Below are positions 42,861-54,638 of a DNA stretch of 64,000 nt, one piece after another; the first letter of the stretch is position 1, and the number at the start of each line of letters is the position of its first letter. This DNA comes from Streptomyces sp. S465 (GTDB lineage Bacteria > Actinomycetota > Actinomycetes > Streptomycetales > Streptomycetaceae): the NCBI RefSeq assembly GCF_026898115.1, contig NZ_CP114036.1, positions 6,256,001 to 6,320,000 on the forward strand, read 5' to 3'. The notes under the pieces are model-generated. The model ran no database searches, was not told the DNA's origin, and saw only the letters and a list, made by a program, of their open reading frames with translations. Position numbers and translations under genes: made by a program.

Positions 42861-43696
42861 CGTCCGACGAGGTGCCTGCCCTGCGCGGGAGCGTGCTCGG
42901 ACCGCTGACGCTCGGCCTCGGCGCCCGGTCCGGGGTGCCCAGCGCGATGAAGCCGCGCAAGGTGCTGTCCCTGCTGCTGCTTCACGCCGGGCGGATGGTG
43001 CCGGTGCGGTCGCTGATGGCCGAGCTGTGGGGCGATCAGCCGCCACGTACCGGACCGACCACCCTCCAGACGTACATCCTCCATCTGCGCAAGCTGCTCG
43101 CCGAGGTGCTGGGGATGCCGTCGGCCGCCGTCGCCCGGGACGTGCTGCAGACCCGGCCCGGCGGATACGCCATGGTGGTGGGGCCGGGCCGGCTGGACGT
43201 CCATGAGTACCGCGATCTCGTGGCCGAGGGCGAATGCGCGCTGGGAGCCGGCGACGAGCGGACGGCGGACACCGCCTTCCGGCGGGCGCTGGCCCTCTGG
43301 CAGGGCCCGGCCCTGGTCGACGTCACCCCGCACGGCCGGCCGCTCCAGGCGGAGGTCGCCCGGCTGGAGCAGTCCCGGCTGACGGTCACCGAGCGCGGTA
43401 TCGAGACCCGGCTGCGGCTCGGCGGCCATCTGGAGGTGCTCAGCGATCTCGCCTCGCTGGTCGTGGAACACCGCTTCCACGAGGGGCTGTACGGGCAGTA
43501 CATGCTCGCCCTCCACCGCTCCGGCCAGCGCACCCGCGCCCTGACCGTCTACCAGCGGCTGCGGACGGCGATGACGGAGGAACTGGGGCTGGAACCCTCG
43601 TCGAGGCTGCAACGGCTGCAACAGGCGGTGCTGGTGTCCGACCCCCGGCTGGACCACGAGGCCGGGGCGCCGGGGCGCGGTCCGGTGGTGGCGTGA
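42857..43696 (+). CDS. SARP-family activator (AfsR/DnrI, HTH-BTAD)
   Basis: 279 residues. OmpR-like winged helix (about 10-100: KVLSLLLLHAGRMVPVRSLM, LQTYILHLRKLL) and bacterial transcriptional activation domain (about 110-260: EYRDLVAEGECAL, HRFHEGLYGQYMLALHRSG). SARPs activate biosynthetic operons from heptamer repeats 11 bp apart; such repeats occur 6 kb upstream before the A-T-TE gene. Overlaps the TetR gene by four bases. Confidence 0.88.
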   Translation: MTSDEVPALRGSVLGPLTLGLGARSGVPSAMKPRKVLSLLLLHAGRMVPVRSLMAELWGDQPPRTGPTTLQTYILHLRKLLAEVLGMPSAAVARDVLQTRPGGYAMVVGPGRLDVHEYRDLVAEGECALGAGDERTADTAFRRALALWQGPALVDVTPHGRPLQAEVARLEQSRLTVTERGIETRLRLGGHLEVLSDLASLVVEHRFHEGLYGQYMLALHRSGQRTRALTVYQRLRTAMTEELGLEPSSRLQRLQQAVLVSDPRLDHEAGAPGRGPVVA

Positions 43697-43786
43697 CGGT
43701 GGCCGGCACGGCCGCGCCGCCCTCGGACGGCACGGCCCACGCAGGCCACGACCCTCAGGGGGCGTCGCCCTCGGACTCCCTCGTCC

Positions 43787-43969
43787 TCAGACGTCGTCGT
43801 CCTCCTCGTCGAGCCGGGCCAGCCAGGTCGCCAGCCGCTCCACCGGGACCTCGAAGTCCGGGTTGAGGTCGACGAACGTGCGCAGCTGCTCGGCGAGCCA
43901 CTCGAAGGTGAACTCCTCGTCGCCGCGTCGCTGCTCCAGCTCCTCGATACCGCGATCGGTGAAGTACAA
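43787..43969 (-). CDS. Short acidic conserved protein (DUF6104-like)
   Basis: 60 residues from a TTG start (MYFTDRGIEELEQRRGDEEF), ending in Glu/Asp. CGGAGCG lies seven bases upstream. It resembles the short acidic DUF6104 proteins found beside kgd in streptomycetes. No function known. Confidence 0.75.
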   Translation of the reverse strand: MYFTDRGIEELEQRRGDEEFTFEWLAEQLRTFVDLNPDFEVPVERLATWLARLDEEDDDV

Positions 43970-44122
43970 GGGTCGCTCCGGAAGGGATGGTGTGGATGTG
44001 CCAGCCCAGGATATGCGGCAGCGTCGAGCGGCACCGTGCGGTGCTCGGCGGACGGGGTCCGCTGACCCTGTCGGCCCAGACCGGGACGTCGAGCCGCCGC
44101 CCAGCCGAGCGGGGCCCCGTAC

Positions 44123-44164
44123 GCCGGAAGGCCCGGCCCCGCGCGATGCGGGACCGGGCCTTCC
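44123..44164 (-). terminator. kgd terminator hairpin
   Basis: CCGGAAGGCCCGG arms extended by CCCGC with one bulge, loop GCGAT, 17 bp past the kgd stop. Confidence 0.78.
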
Positions 44165-44180
44165 GGGACGAACGCGGGAA

Positions 44181-47100
44181 TCAGATCTCGAAGACCTCGT
44201 TCACCAGCGTCTGCTGCTCCGCCTGGTGCCGCTTGTTCGACCCCACCGCGGGCGAGGACGAGTGCGGACGGGAGACCCGGACCAGGCGCTCGGCGGCGGG
44301 GACGTCCGCGCCGACCGACAGCTCCAGGTGGTCGATCAGGTTGAGGGCGATGAACGGCCAGGCACCCTGGTTGGCCGGCTCCTCCTGCGCCCACACGAAC
44401 TTCTCGACGCCCGCGTACTTGGCGATCTCGGCCTGGAGCTCCGCACCCGGCAGCGGGTACAGCCGCTCCAGCCGGATGATGGCCGTGTCGTTCGCACCGC
44501 GCTTGTCCCGCTCGGCGGCCAGGTCGTAGTAGACCTTGCCGGAGCAGAAGACCACCTTGCGCACCGCGGCCGGGTCGACCGTCTCGTCGCCGATCACCGG
44601 GCGGAAGGAGCCGGTGAGGAACTCCTCGGTCTTCGACGCCGCGGCCTTCAGGCGCAGCATCGACTTCGGGGTGAAGACGACCAGCGGCTTGTGGTGCGGG
44701 TTGTGGACCTGCCAGCGCAGCAGGTGGAAGTAGTTCGACGGCAGCGTCGGCATGGCGACCGTCATGTTGTTCTGCGCGCACAGCTGGAGGAAGCGCTCGA
44801 TACGGGCCGAGGAGTGGTCCGGGCCCTGGCCCTCGTAGCCGTGCGGCAGCAGCAGGGTGACGCCGGAGGTCTGGCCCCACTTCTGCTCGGCCGAGGAGAT
44901 GAACTCGTCGACGATGGTCTGCGCGCCGTTGACGAAGTCACCGAACTGCGCCTCCCACATGACCAGCGCGTTCGGGCGGGCCAGCGAGTAGCCGTACTCG
45001 AAGCCCATCGCCGCGTACTCGCTGAGCAGCGAGTCGTAGACGTTGTAGCGCGCCTGGTCCTCGGTCAGGTACAGCAGCGGGGTGTAGTCGTCGCCGGTCT
45101 CGCGGTCCACCAGCACCGCGTGGCGCTGGCCGAAGGTGCCGCGGCGGGAGTCCTGGCCGGCGAGCCGGACCGGGGTGCCCTCCATGAGCAGCGAGCCGAT
45201 GGCGAGGGTCTCGCCCATGCCCCAGTCGATCGTGTCGTCCTCGATCATCGCCGCGCGCCGCTGGAGCTGCGGAAGCAGCCGCGGGTGGACGGTGATCCGG
45301 TCGGGGACGTTGACCTGGGACTCGGCGATCCGCTTGACGACCTCCTGGGAGACGGCCGTCTGGACGGTGACCGGGAACTCCGCCTGCGGCTCGGGGACCT
45401 CGGCCGGGGCCGGGGCCGAGACCGCGTCGCGGACCTCGGTGAAGACCTTCTCCAGCTGGCCCTGGAAGTCCTGAAGCGCCTGCTCGGCCTCTTCCAGCGT
45501 GATGTCGCCGCGCCCGATCAGCGACTCGGTGTAGAGCTTGCGCACCGAACGCTTCTTGTCGATCAGGTCGTACATCAGCGGCTGGGTGAAACCGGGGTTG
45601 TCGGTCTCGTTGTGGCCGCGGCGGCGGTAGCAGATCAGGTCGATGACCACGTCCTTGTTGAACGCCTGGCGGAACTCGAAGGCGAGCCGCGCGACGCGCA
45701 CGACGGCCTCCGGGTCGTCGCCGTTGACGTGGAAGATCGGCGCCTCGATCATGCGCGCCACGTCGGTGGCGTACATCGAGGAGCGGGACGCGGCCGGGGC
45801 GGCGGTGAAGCCGACCTGGTTGTTGATCACGATGTGCACGGTGCCGCCGGTGCGGTAGCCGCGCAGCTGCGACATGTTCAGCGTCTCGGCGACCACGCCC
45901 TGGCCCGCGAAGGCCGCGTCGCCATGGAGGGCGACGGGCAGCACGGTGAAGTCGGTGCCGGCCTTGCCGATGATGTCCTGCTTGGCGCGGACCACGCCCT
46001 CCAGGACCGGGTCCACCGCCTCCAGGTGGGAGGGGTTGGCGGTCAGCGAGACCGCGATCTGCTCGCCGTCCAGACCGGTGAAGGTGCCCTCGGCGCCCAG
46101 GTGGTACTTGACGTCGCCGGAGCCGTGCATCGACTTCGGGTCGAGGTTGCCCTCGAACTCACGGAAGATCTGCGCGTACGACTTGCCGACGATGTTGGCG
46201 AGGACGTTGAGCCGGCCGCGGTGGGCCATGCCGATGACGACCTCGTCCAGGCGCGACTCGGCGGCCGCGTCCAGCACCGCGTCCAGCAGCGGGATGACGG
46301 ACTCGCCGCCCTCCAGGGAGAACCGCTTCTGGCCGACGTACTTGGTCTGGAGGAAGGTTTCGAACGCCTCCGCCGCGTTCAGCCGGCGCAGGATGCGCAG
46401 CTGCTCCTCGCGCTCCGGCTTGTCGTGGCCGCGCTCGACCCGGTCCTGGATCCACTTGCGCTGCTTCGGGTCCTGGATGTGCATGAACTCGATGCCGGTG
46501 GTGCGGCAGTACGAGTCGCGCAGCACGCCCAGGATGTCGCGCAGCTTCATCATGGTCTTGCCCGCGAAGCCGCCGACCGCGAACTCGCGCTCCAGGTCCC
46601 ACAGGGTGAGCCCGTGCTCGATGATGTCCAGGTCGGGGTGCTTGCGCTGGCGGTACTCCAGCGGGTCGGTGTCGGCCATGACGTGGCCGCGGACCCGGTA
46701 GGCGTGGATCAGGTCGAAGACCCGCGCCGCCTTGGTGACGTCGTCGTCGTGGCTGACGTCGATGTCCTTGAGCCAGCGGACCGGCTCGTAGGGGATACGC
46801 AGCGCCTTGAAGATCTCGTCGTAGAAGTCGTTCTCGCCGAGCAGCAGCTGGCTCATGATCCGCAGGAACTCGCCGGAGGCGGCGCCCTGGATCACCCGGT
46901 GGTCGTAGGTGCTGGTCAGCGTCATGACCTTGGAGATGCCCAGCTTGTTCAGGGTGTCCTGGGAGGTGCCCTGGAACTCGGCCGGGTACTCCATCGCGCC
47001 GACGCCGACGATCAGGCCCTGGCCGGGCATCAGCCGCGGCACCGAGTGGACGGTGCCGATGCCGCCGGGGTTGGTGAGGGAGGCCGTGACGCCGGTGAAG

Positions 47101-48005
47101 TCGTCCATCGTGAGCTTGCCGGCGCGGGCGCGGCGGACGATGTCCTCGTACGCCTGCCAGAACTCGAAGAAGTTGAGCGTCTCGGCCTTCTTGATCGCCG
47201 CCACCACGAGCTGGCGGTCGCCGTTGGGCTTGACCAGGTCGATGGCGAGGCCGAGGTTGACGTGCTCGGGCTTGACCAGGGTCGGCTTGCCGTCCTTCTC
47301 GGTGAACGAGTAGTTCATCGAGGGCATCGCCTTCAGCGCCTGCACCATGGCGTAGCCGATCAGGTGCGTGAAGGACACCTTGCCGCCGCGGGCGCGCTTG
47401 AGGTGGTTGTTGATGACGATGCGCTGGTCGAACAGCAGCTTGACCGGGACGGCGCGCACCGAGGTGGCCGTCGGCAGCTCCAGCGACGCGTTCATGTTCT
47501 TCGCCACGGCGGCGGAGGGGCCACGCAGCGTGACCAGCTCCGGGCCGGCGGAGGGCGCGGCGGGCTCGGCCTTCTTGGCGGAGACCGTCGGCTCGGCCGG
47601 GGTCGGCTTGGCCGGGGCGGGCTTGGCGGGAGCGGCCGGGGCGGCCTTCGCGGCGGGGGCCGCGGGCGCTGCCGCGGGCTTCGCGGCGGCGGGCGCCGGG
47701 GCCGGGGCGGCGGGCTTGGCCTCGGCCGGCTTGGCCGCGGCGGGCTTCGCCGGGGCCGCGGGGGCGGTACCCGGGGCTACCGCCTGGGGTGGCGCGGACA
47801 CGGCGGAGCCGGTGTCCTGACCCGGCTTGTAGTCGGCGAAGAAGTCCCACCAGGCTCGGTCGACCGAGTTCGGGTCCTGGAGGTACTGCTGGTAGATCTC
47901 GTCGACGAGCCACTCATTGGGGCCGAAGGCAGCGGCAGGGTTACTCCCCTGCCCGTCCTGTTCATCGGTCGAGACGCTCGAGGTGTTGGGGGACTGTGGC
48001 GACAC
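44181..48005 (-). CDS. kgd: Multifunctional 2-oxoglutarate decarboxylase/dehydrogenase E1 with E2 domain
   Basis: 1274 residues. A short N-terminal docking helix (NEWLVDEIYQQYLQ) and an Ala/Pro/Lys-rich linker (about 50-140) lead to an E2-type acyltransferase domain (LIGYAMVQALKAMP; about 150-360). ThDP-dependent E1 halves follow (LHGDAAFAGQGVVAETLNMS; MAHRGRLNVLANIV). This OdhA/Kgd architecture is actinobacterial and replaces separate SucA/SucB catalytic chains, feeding succinyl-CoA in the TCA cycle; it usually takes lipoyl-E2 and E3 in trans. GTG 48005 (MSPQSPNTSSV) is chosen, with GAGGG upstream; a longer frame to 48092 is less family-like. Confidence 0.93.
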   Translation of the reverse strand: MSPQSPNTSSVSTDEQDGQGSNPAAAFGPNEWLVDEIYQQYLQDPNSVDRAWWDFFADYKPGQDTGSAVSAPPQAVAPGTAPAAPAKPAAAKPAEAKPAAPAPAPAAAKPAAAPAAPAAKAAPAAPAKPAPAKPTPAEPTVSAKKAEPAAPSAGPELVTLRGPSAAVAKNMNASLELPTATSVRAVPVKLLFDQRIVINNHLKRARGGKVSFTHLIGYAMVQALKAMPSMNYSFTEKDGKPTLVKPEHVNLGLAIDLVKPNGDRQLVVAAIKKAETLNFFEFWQAYEDIVRRARAGKLTMDDFTGVTASLTNPGGIGTVHSVPRLMPGQGLIVGVGAMEYPAEFQGTSQDTLNKLGISKVMTLTSTYDHRVIQGAASGEFLRIMSQLLLGENDFYDEIFKALRIPYEPVRWLKDIDVSHDDDVTKAARVFDLIHAYRVRGHVMADTDPLEYRQRKHPDLDIIEHGLTLWDLEREFAVGGFAGKTMMKLRDILGVLRDSYCRTTGIEFMHIQDPKQRKWIQDRVERGHDKPEREEQLRILRRLNAAEAFETFLQTKYVGQKRFSLEGGESVIPLLDAVLDAAAESRLDEVVIGMAHRGRLNVLANIVGKSYAQIFREFEGNLDPKSMHGSGDVKYHLGAEGTFTGLDGEQIAVSLTANPSHLEAVDPVLEGVVRAKQDIIGKAGTDFTVLPVALHGDAAFAGQGVVAETLNMSQLRGYRTGGTVHIVINNQVGFTAAPAASRSSMYATDVARMIEAPIFHVNGDDPEAVVRVARLAFEFRQAFNKDVVIDLICYRRRGHNETDNPGFTQPLMYDLIDKKRSVRKLYTESLIGRGDITLEEAEQALQDFQGQLEKVFTEVRDAVSAPAPAEVPEPQAEFPVTVQTAVSQEVVKRIAESQVNVPDRITVHPRLLPQLQRRAAMIEDDTIDWGMGETLAIGSLLMEGTPVRLAGQDSRRGTFGQRHAVLVDRETGDDYTPLLYLTEDQARYNVYDSLLSEYAAMGFEYGYSLARPNALVMWEAQFGDFVNGAQTIVDEFISSAEQKWGQTSGVTLLLPHGYEGQGPDHSSARIERFLQLCAQNNMTVAMPTLPSNYFHLLRWQVHNPHHKPLVVFTPKSMLRLKAAASKTEEFLTGSFRPVIGDETVDPAAVRKVVFCSGKVYYDLAAERDKRGANDTAIIRLERLYPLPGAELQAEIAKYAGVEKFVWAQEEPANQGAWPFIALNLIDHLELSVGADVPAAERLVRVSRPHSSSPAVGSNKRHQAEQQTLVNEVFEI

Positions 48006-48251
48006 GGCGGCAACCGCCCTCTTCCGCTTCCTAAGGTGGTGGACAGCGGGAATAAAGGCTACGCCCTCCAGACCCTTACGTGCAGGCCGCACCGGTCATC
48101 CGTCGCGCACGTCACATTGATCGGCGGGTTTCGGCGCATGACGCACCGGGAAACACACGTGGTTCGTGTGTCTCCAGGGCCCGCATGCGCATACGTGCAC
48201 CCGTTTCGCTCATATGTGCGCGGCCAGCTCGATTTTACTTCAGCTTTGATG
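48006..48251. other. kgd upstream region
   Basis: 246 bp between the kinase stop and kgd start, both reverse strand. Less GC-rich toward 48190-48250 (TTTTACTTCAGC). No operator recognised. Confidence 0.45.
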
Positions 48252-49517
48252 TCACGGCGTGGCCGGTTTGGGTTCCTGTGCGGGTCCCGGGAGGCTGACC
48301 TTGATCCGGCAGCCGCGCGGGGACTCCGCCACCCTTATCCGCCCGCCGTGCAGGTCCACCGCCCAGCGCGCGATCGCCAGCCCCAGACCGGTGCCCCCGT
48401 CGCTGCCCGGCCCCGGCCGGCGGCGGCCCGCGTCCGCCGAGCCGTCGGGGGACAGCCCGCCCCGGTTGAACCGCTCGAAGACGCGGTGCCGCTCCGCCTC
48501 CGGGATGCCGGGGCCCTCGTCCAGCACCTCCAGCTCCAGGCTCCCCGGGCCCTCACCGCGCCGGGCGCGCACGGTCACCCGGCCGTGCGCCGGGCTGTGC
48601 TTCACCGCGTTGTCGATGAGGTTCGCCATCACCTGGTGCAGCCGCTCGGCGTCGGCGTGGGCGGTCAGCTCGGGCGGGGAGACGTCCAGGTTGAGATGGA
48701 CGTCCTTACGGGTGTGCGCGCCCGAATGGGACTCCGCGCCCTTGGCCATGCTCGCTTCCTTGAGGATCTGGGCCAGATACGGCCAGACCTCGAACCGCCG
48801 CGCGTACAGCGGCACCACCCCGTTGTCGAGGCGGGAGAGGTCGAGCAGCTGCTCCACCAGGCGGCCCAGGCGCTGGGTCTGCCGCAGCGCGACCCGCATC
48901 GTCTCCGGATCGGCCTCCGAGACCCCGTCCACCACGTTCTCCAGCACGGCCCGCAGCGCCGCGATCGGGGTGCGCAGCTCATGCGAGACGTTGGCGACCA
49001 GCTCCTTGCGGTGGGTGTCCACCGCCTCCAGGTCGGCCGCCATCCGGTTGAACGCGGACGCCAGCTCGCCGAACTCGTCGCGCCGCTGCGCCGCCCGCAC
49101 CCGCCGGGTGTAGTCGCCGTTCGCCATCGACCGGGTGACGTCGGTCATCTCGCCCAGCGGGGCGGTCAGCCCGTTCGCCACGAACTGGGTGATCAGCAAC
49201 GAGGCGATGATCGAGAAGATGGTGATGACGCGCAGCTCGGTGTCGGAGTGCATCGCCGCGAAGACCAGCAGCGTGGTGATGATCACCGAGCCGACGACCA
49301 GCGCCCCCAGCGCCGCCTTGACCGAGCGGTACGGATCGAAGGGCCGCAGCGCCTCCCAGATCCGGGCCCAGGTGGCGCGGGACCACGCCCGCCGGCCCCC
49401 GGGCTCCCCGGGCGGCCGGCAGTCCTTGGGGGCCCGGCGCGCCCAGGGAACCCTGACCCTGGGCACCCGGCGTGACCAGACGGCCTTGATCCTGCGTGCC
49501 CAGGGGGCGCTTCTCAT
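48252..49517 (-). CDS. Two-component sensor histidine kinase
   Basis: 421 residues. Two membrane helices (about 75-95 and 105-120) with almost no outside loop, HAMP (NGLTAPLGEMTDVTRSMANG), H-box VSHELRTPIAALR, N-box LIDNAVKHSP and G-box GTGLGLAIA. A basic Arg/Pro-rich N-terminus precedes helix 1. The start overlaps the response-regulator stop by four bases (ATGA). Confidence 0.9.
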   Translation of the reverse strand: MRSAPWARRIKAVWSRRVPRVRVPWARRAPKDCRPPGEPGGRRAWSRATWARIWEALRPFDPYRSVKAALGALVVGSVIITTLLVFAAMHSDTELRVITIFSIIASLLITQFVANGLTAPLGEMTDVTRSMANGDYTRRVRAAQRRDEFGELASAFNRMAADLEAVDTHRKELVANVSHELRTPIAALRAVLENVVDGVSEADPETMRVALRQTQRLGRLVEQLLDLSRLDNGVVPLYARRFEVWPYLAQILKEASMAKGAESHSGAHTRKDVHLNLDVSPPELTAHADAERLHQVMANLIDNAVKHSPAHGRVTVRARRGEGPGSLELEVLDEGPGIPEAERHRVFERFNRGGLSPDGSADAGRRRPGPGSDGGTGLGLAIARWAVDLHGGRIRVAESPRGCRIKVSLPGPAQEPKPATP

Positions 49518-50254
49518 GCCGCCGGGGTCTCCAGGGCGTAGCCGACGCCGTGCACCGTACGGATCCGCTCCGCGCCGATCTTCCGGCGCAGCGCCTTGAT
49601 GTGGCTGTCCACGGTGCGGGTGCCCGAGGCGTCCGCCCAGTCCCACACCTCGGCCAGCAGCTGCTCACGGGAGAGCACCGCGCGCGGGGTGTTCGCCAGG
49701 CAGACCAGCAGATCGAACTCGGTCGGCGTGAGGTGCACATCCGAGCCGCGCACCCGCACCCGGCGCTGGGCGTGGTCGATCTCCAGCTCCCCCAGGCGCA
49801 GGATGCCGCTGCGCGGGGTGTGCGCGGCCAGCGCCGCCCGCTCCACCCGCCGGAGCAGCACATGCACCCGCGCGGCGAGTTCGCGCATGGAGAACGGCTT
49901 GGTCATGTAGTCGTCGGCGCCGACGCCGAGCCCCACCAGCATGTCGGTCTCGTCGTCGCGCGCGGTCAGCATCAGCACCGGCACCGGCCGGCGGGCCTGC
50001 ACCCGGCGGCAGACCTCCAGGCCGTCGAAGCCCGGCAGCATCACGTCCAGGACCAGCAGATCCGGCTGCCACGCCTCGGCCGTGTCGACCGCCGCCGGAC
50101 CGTCGCCCGCCGTCTGGACCTGGAACCCCTCGGCGCGCAGGCGGGCCGCGATGGCGTCCACTATGGTCGGGTCGTCCTCGACCACCAGGACCCGGCGCTG
50201 CGCGCCGGGGGTGGTCGTGGCGGCCCCGTTGTGACCGTTGTGAGTCTGCTCCAT
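49514..50254 (-). CDS. OmpR-family response regulator
   Basis: 246 residues. Receiver with phospho-Asp in LLVLDVMLPGFDG near residue 68 and Lys in TKPFS near 118. OmpR winged helix begins LTPTEFDLLVCLANTPRAVL. Partner of the downstream kinase. ATG 50254; a longer frame upstream has no support. Signal unknown. Confidence 0.92.
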   Translation of the reverse strand: MEQTHNGHNGAATTTPGAQRRVLVVEDDPTIVDAIAARLRAEGFQVQTAGDGPAAVDTAEAWQPDLLVLDVMLPGFDGLEVCRRVQARRPVPVLMLTARDDETDMLVGLGVGADDYMTKPFSMRELAARVHVLLRRVERAALAAHTPRSGILRLGELEIDHAQRRVRVRGSDVHLTPTEFDLLVCLANTPRAVLSREQLLAEVWDWADASGTRTVDSHIKALRRKIGAERIRTVHGVGYALETPAA

Positions 50255-50358
50255 ACGCCCGCCCCTGCGTCTTCCGGTGTAACCCGCGGCTCGCGCCTGG
50301 TCATCGCTCAGCCGCGTTCGGTAGGCAAGCAAGCGTAAAGCCAGCGTAGGCGGCTTTG

Positions 50359-51138
50359 CTACGCGCCCCGAACCGCGAGATGCACGACGTCGGGAACACC
50401 ACGGGCAACGGAGACCTCTTCCGTACGCACCTGTGTGAATCCGGCATTGCGGAGAGATTCCTCGAAGGCGGACGACGGCGCGGCCGACCAGACGGCCAGC
50501 ACTCCGCCCGGGGCGAGGCGCGCGGCGCAGGCGGCGAGCCCGGCGGGGGAGTAGAGGCCGTCGTTGTCCTCGGTGACGGTCCAGTCGGGGCCGTTGTCGA
50601 TGTCCAGGCACAGCGCGTCATAGGTCCCCGGGCCGGGCGCGCCATCGGTCCGCGGGGCCGGCGCGTGATCGGTCCGCGGGTCCCTCCGCAGCCATGCGAC
50701 CAGATCGGCGTGGACGATCTCGGTGCGCGGATCGGCCAGCGCCCCGGCGGACACGGCCGCCAGCGGGCCGTCGCGGTGCCAGTCGATCACCGCCGCCTCC
50801 CGCTCGACCACCGAGATCCGCCCCCACCGGGCCTCCGCGGCCGCCTCCACCAGCGAAAACCCGACGCCGAGCCCGCCGATGAGCAGCGCCGGGGAGGGGC
50901 GGTCGGCGGGCAGCGCGTCGAGGGCGGCACGTACCAGCAGCCGCTCGGAGCGGCCGTCGGAGGTGTCCATGAGGAAGCACCCGTTGGCGATGATCTCGAA
51001 GACGGCGCCGCCCGGTCCCTCGTGGTCCGGGCCCCCGCGCCGCCGCAGCACCACCTCGCCGTACGGCCCCTCCCGGCGGTCGACGGTCACCGGCCGGTCG
51101 TCGTCGGCGGGGTGCGGTGCGTACGGCGTCGGCTGCAT
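50359..51138 (-). CDS. Spermidine-synthase-fold methyltransferase-like protein
   Basis: 259 residues. Rossmann core LLIGGLGVGFSLVEAAAEAR, VVEREAAVIDW and LCLDIDNGPDWTV. This is the polyamine-synthase fold found as stand-alone proteins in actinobacteria; the aminopropyl-donor pocket is not fully evident, so function is open. GGGAGGA before ATG 51138. Confidence 0.8.
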   Translation of the reverse strand: MQPTPYAPHPADDDRPVTVDRREGPYGEVVLRRRGGPDHEGPGGAVFEIIANGCFLMDTSDGRSERLLVRAALDALPADRPSPALLIGGLGVGFSLVEAAAEARWGRISVVEREAAVIDWHRDGPLAAVSAGALADPRTEIVHADLVAWLRRDPRTDHAPAPRTDGAPGPGTYDALCLDIDNGPDWTVTEDNDGLYSPAGLAACAARLAPGGVLAVWSAAPSSAFEESLRNAGFTQVRTEEVSVARGVPDVVHLAVRGA

Positions 51139-51313
51139 GGGGTGGGGTCCTCCCGGGTGGTTCCTGACGCCGCCATCCTCGCGCCGCCCCCGCCCGCGGG
51201 TCCAACCGCGGCCGTGGTGGCGCCGGCACGGCACCGCGGTGGCACGACGTCGCCCATGTCACAGCCGGCCGCGCGGTGAGATGACTCACGGTGCCCGGGT
51301 AGTTGTTCCGGTC

Positions 51314-52027
51314 ATGGCGGACACGCGGAGCGGAACAGCGGGCCGGGCCGCGCTGACGCGCGCGCTCCGCGGCGTGCCGTTCACCCTCGGCTACACGCTC
51401 GTCCTGCTCGGCACCGGGCTCTACGCGACGCTCGGCGACCCCGGCACGGTGCACGATCTGCTCGCGGGCTCCAGCACCGACGTGTCCCACCTCTCCCGGC
51501 GGCCGCTGCTGACCCTGCTGGTCAGCGGGTTGTGGGCGGTGGGCGGCGTCACCTCGCCGTATCTGGTCGCCTTCCCGCTGGTGCTCGGCGGGCTGGAGCG
51601 GCGCGTGGGCGGGGTGCGCACCGCCGCCGTGTTCCTGCTCGGCCATGTGCTGGCGACGCTGCTCACCGAGCTTCCGGTGGCCCTCTCCGTCGCCGTCGGG
51701 CATCTCCCGGCCAGCTCGCTGCGCCGTCTGGACTACGGGGTCAGCTACGGGCTGATCGCCTGCGCCGCCGCGCTCGCCGGGCTGCTGCCGCCCCGGCGGC
51801 GGTGGGCGCTGCTCGGCGGGACCGGCGCCGTCCTCGTCGCCGGGAGTTTTGTCGGGGCCGATCCGCTCACCGGGTGGGGCCATGCGTTCGCCCTGCTCAC
51901 CGGCGTTGTCTGCGGGCCGTATGTGCGGCGGAGGGCCAGGCGGCGGGCGTCGGCGCGGCACGCCGGATGTGGCATCGCTCACAGCGAACAGGTGACCGGG
52001 AACACGCGGAGGCCCTCCGCGCATTGA
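51314..52027 (+). CDS. Rhomboid-like integral membrane protein
   Basis: 237 residues, about six helices. DYGVSYGLIACAAALAG and the later WGHAFALLTGVVCG hold Ser and His at rhomboid-like positions, but the classical GxSG is not exact, so protease activity is uncertain. ATG 51314 has a weak ribosome site; ATG 51281 would add 11 residues. It ends 58 bp before lon. Confidence 0.7.
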   Translation: MADTRSGTAGRAALTRALRGVPFTLGYTLVLLGTGLYATLGDPGTVHDLLAGSSTDVSHLSRRPLLTLLVSGLWAVGGVTSPYLVAFPLVLGGLERRVGGVRTAAVFLLGHVLATLLTELPVALSVAVGHLPASSLRRLDYGVSYGLIACAAALAGLLPPRRRWALLGGTGAVLVAGSFVGADPLTGWGHAFALLTGVVCGPYVRRRARRRASARHAGCGIAHSEQVTGNTRRPSAH

Positions 52028-52043
52028 GTGGGCATCAATGCAT

Positions 52044-52062
52044 CTGAGTCTTACCGACTCAA
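52044..52062. promoter_or_regulatory. HAIR-type HspR operator upstream of lon
   Basis: CTGAGT-N7-ACTCAA, matching the HspR inverted repeat CTTGAGT-N7-ACTCAAG in its core and exact spacer, 22 bp before the lon ATG. lon is a known HspR target in S. coelicolor. A second short dyad ATTGA-N7-TCAAT lies at 52023-52039. Confidence 0.72.
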
Positions 52063-52084
52063 CTTGCCTGCCGAAGGGGAGATC

Positions 52085-54502
<2,418 letters not shown>

Positions 54503-54521
54503 CGGACGCTGCCGGTAGCGC

Positions 54522-54562
54522 CGTGGCCCGGGGCCCCGTGTCGAACGGGGTTTCGGGCCACG
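54522..54562 (+). terminator. lon terminator hairpin
   Basis: CGTGGCCCG outer stem with an inner CCCCGT/ACGGGG stem, 20 bp past the stop. Confidence 0.7.
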
Positions 54563-54638
54563 CGTGACCTGTCGGCCGTGCGTATCGTTGGACCAACCCC
54601 CCGCATACGTTCGGTGTGCGGCGGGGAGGAGCGGCACG

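Noticed and set aside
43863..49475. Very long open frame opposite kgd and the kinase
   Set aside because: It is antisense to well-supported genes. Its long openness follows from high third-position GC and it encodes no family motif.
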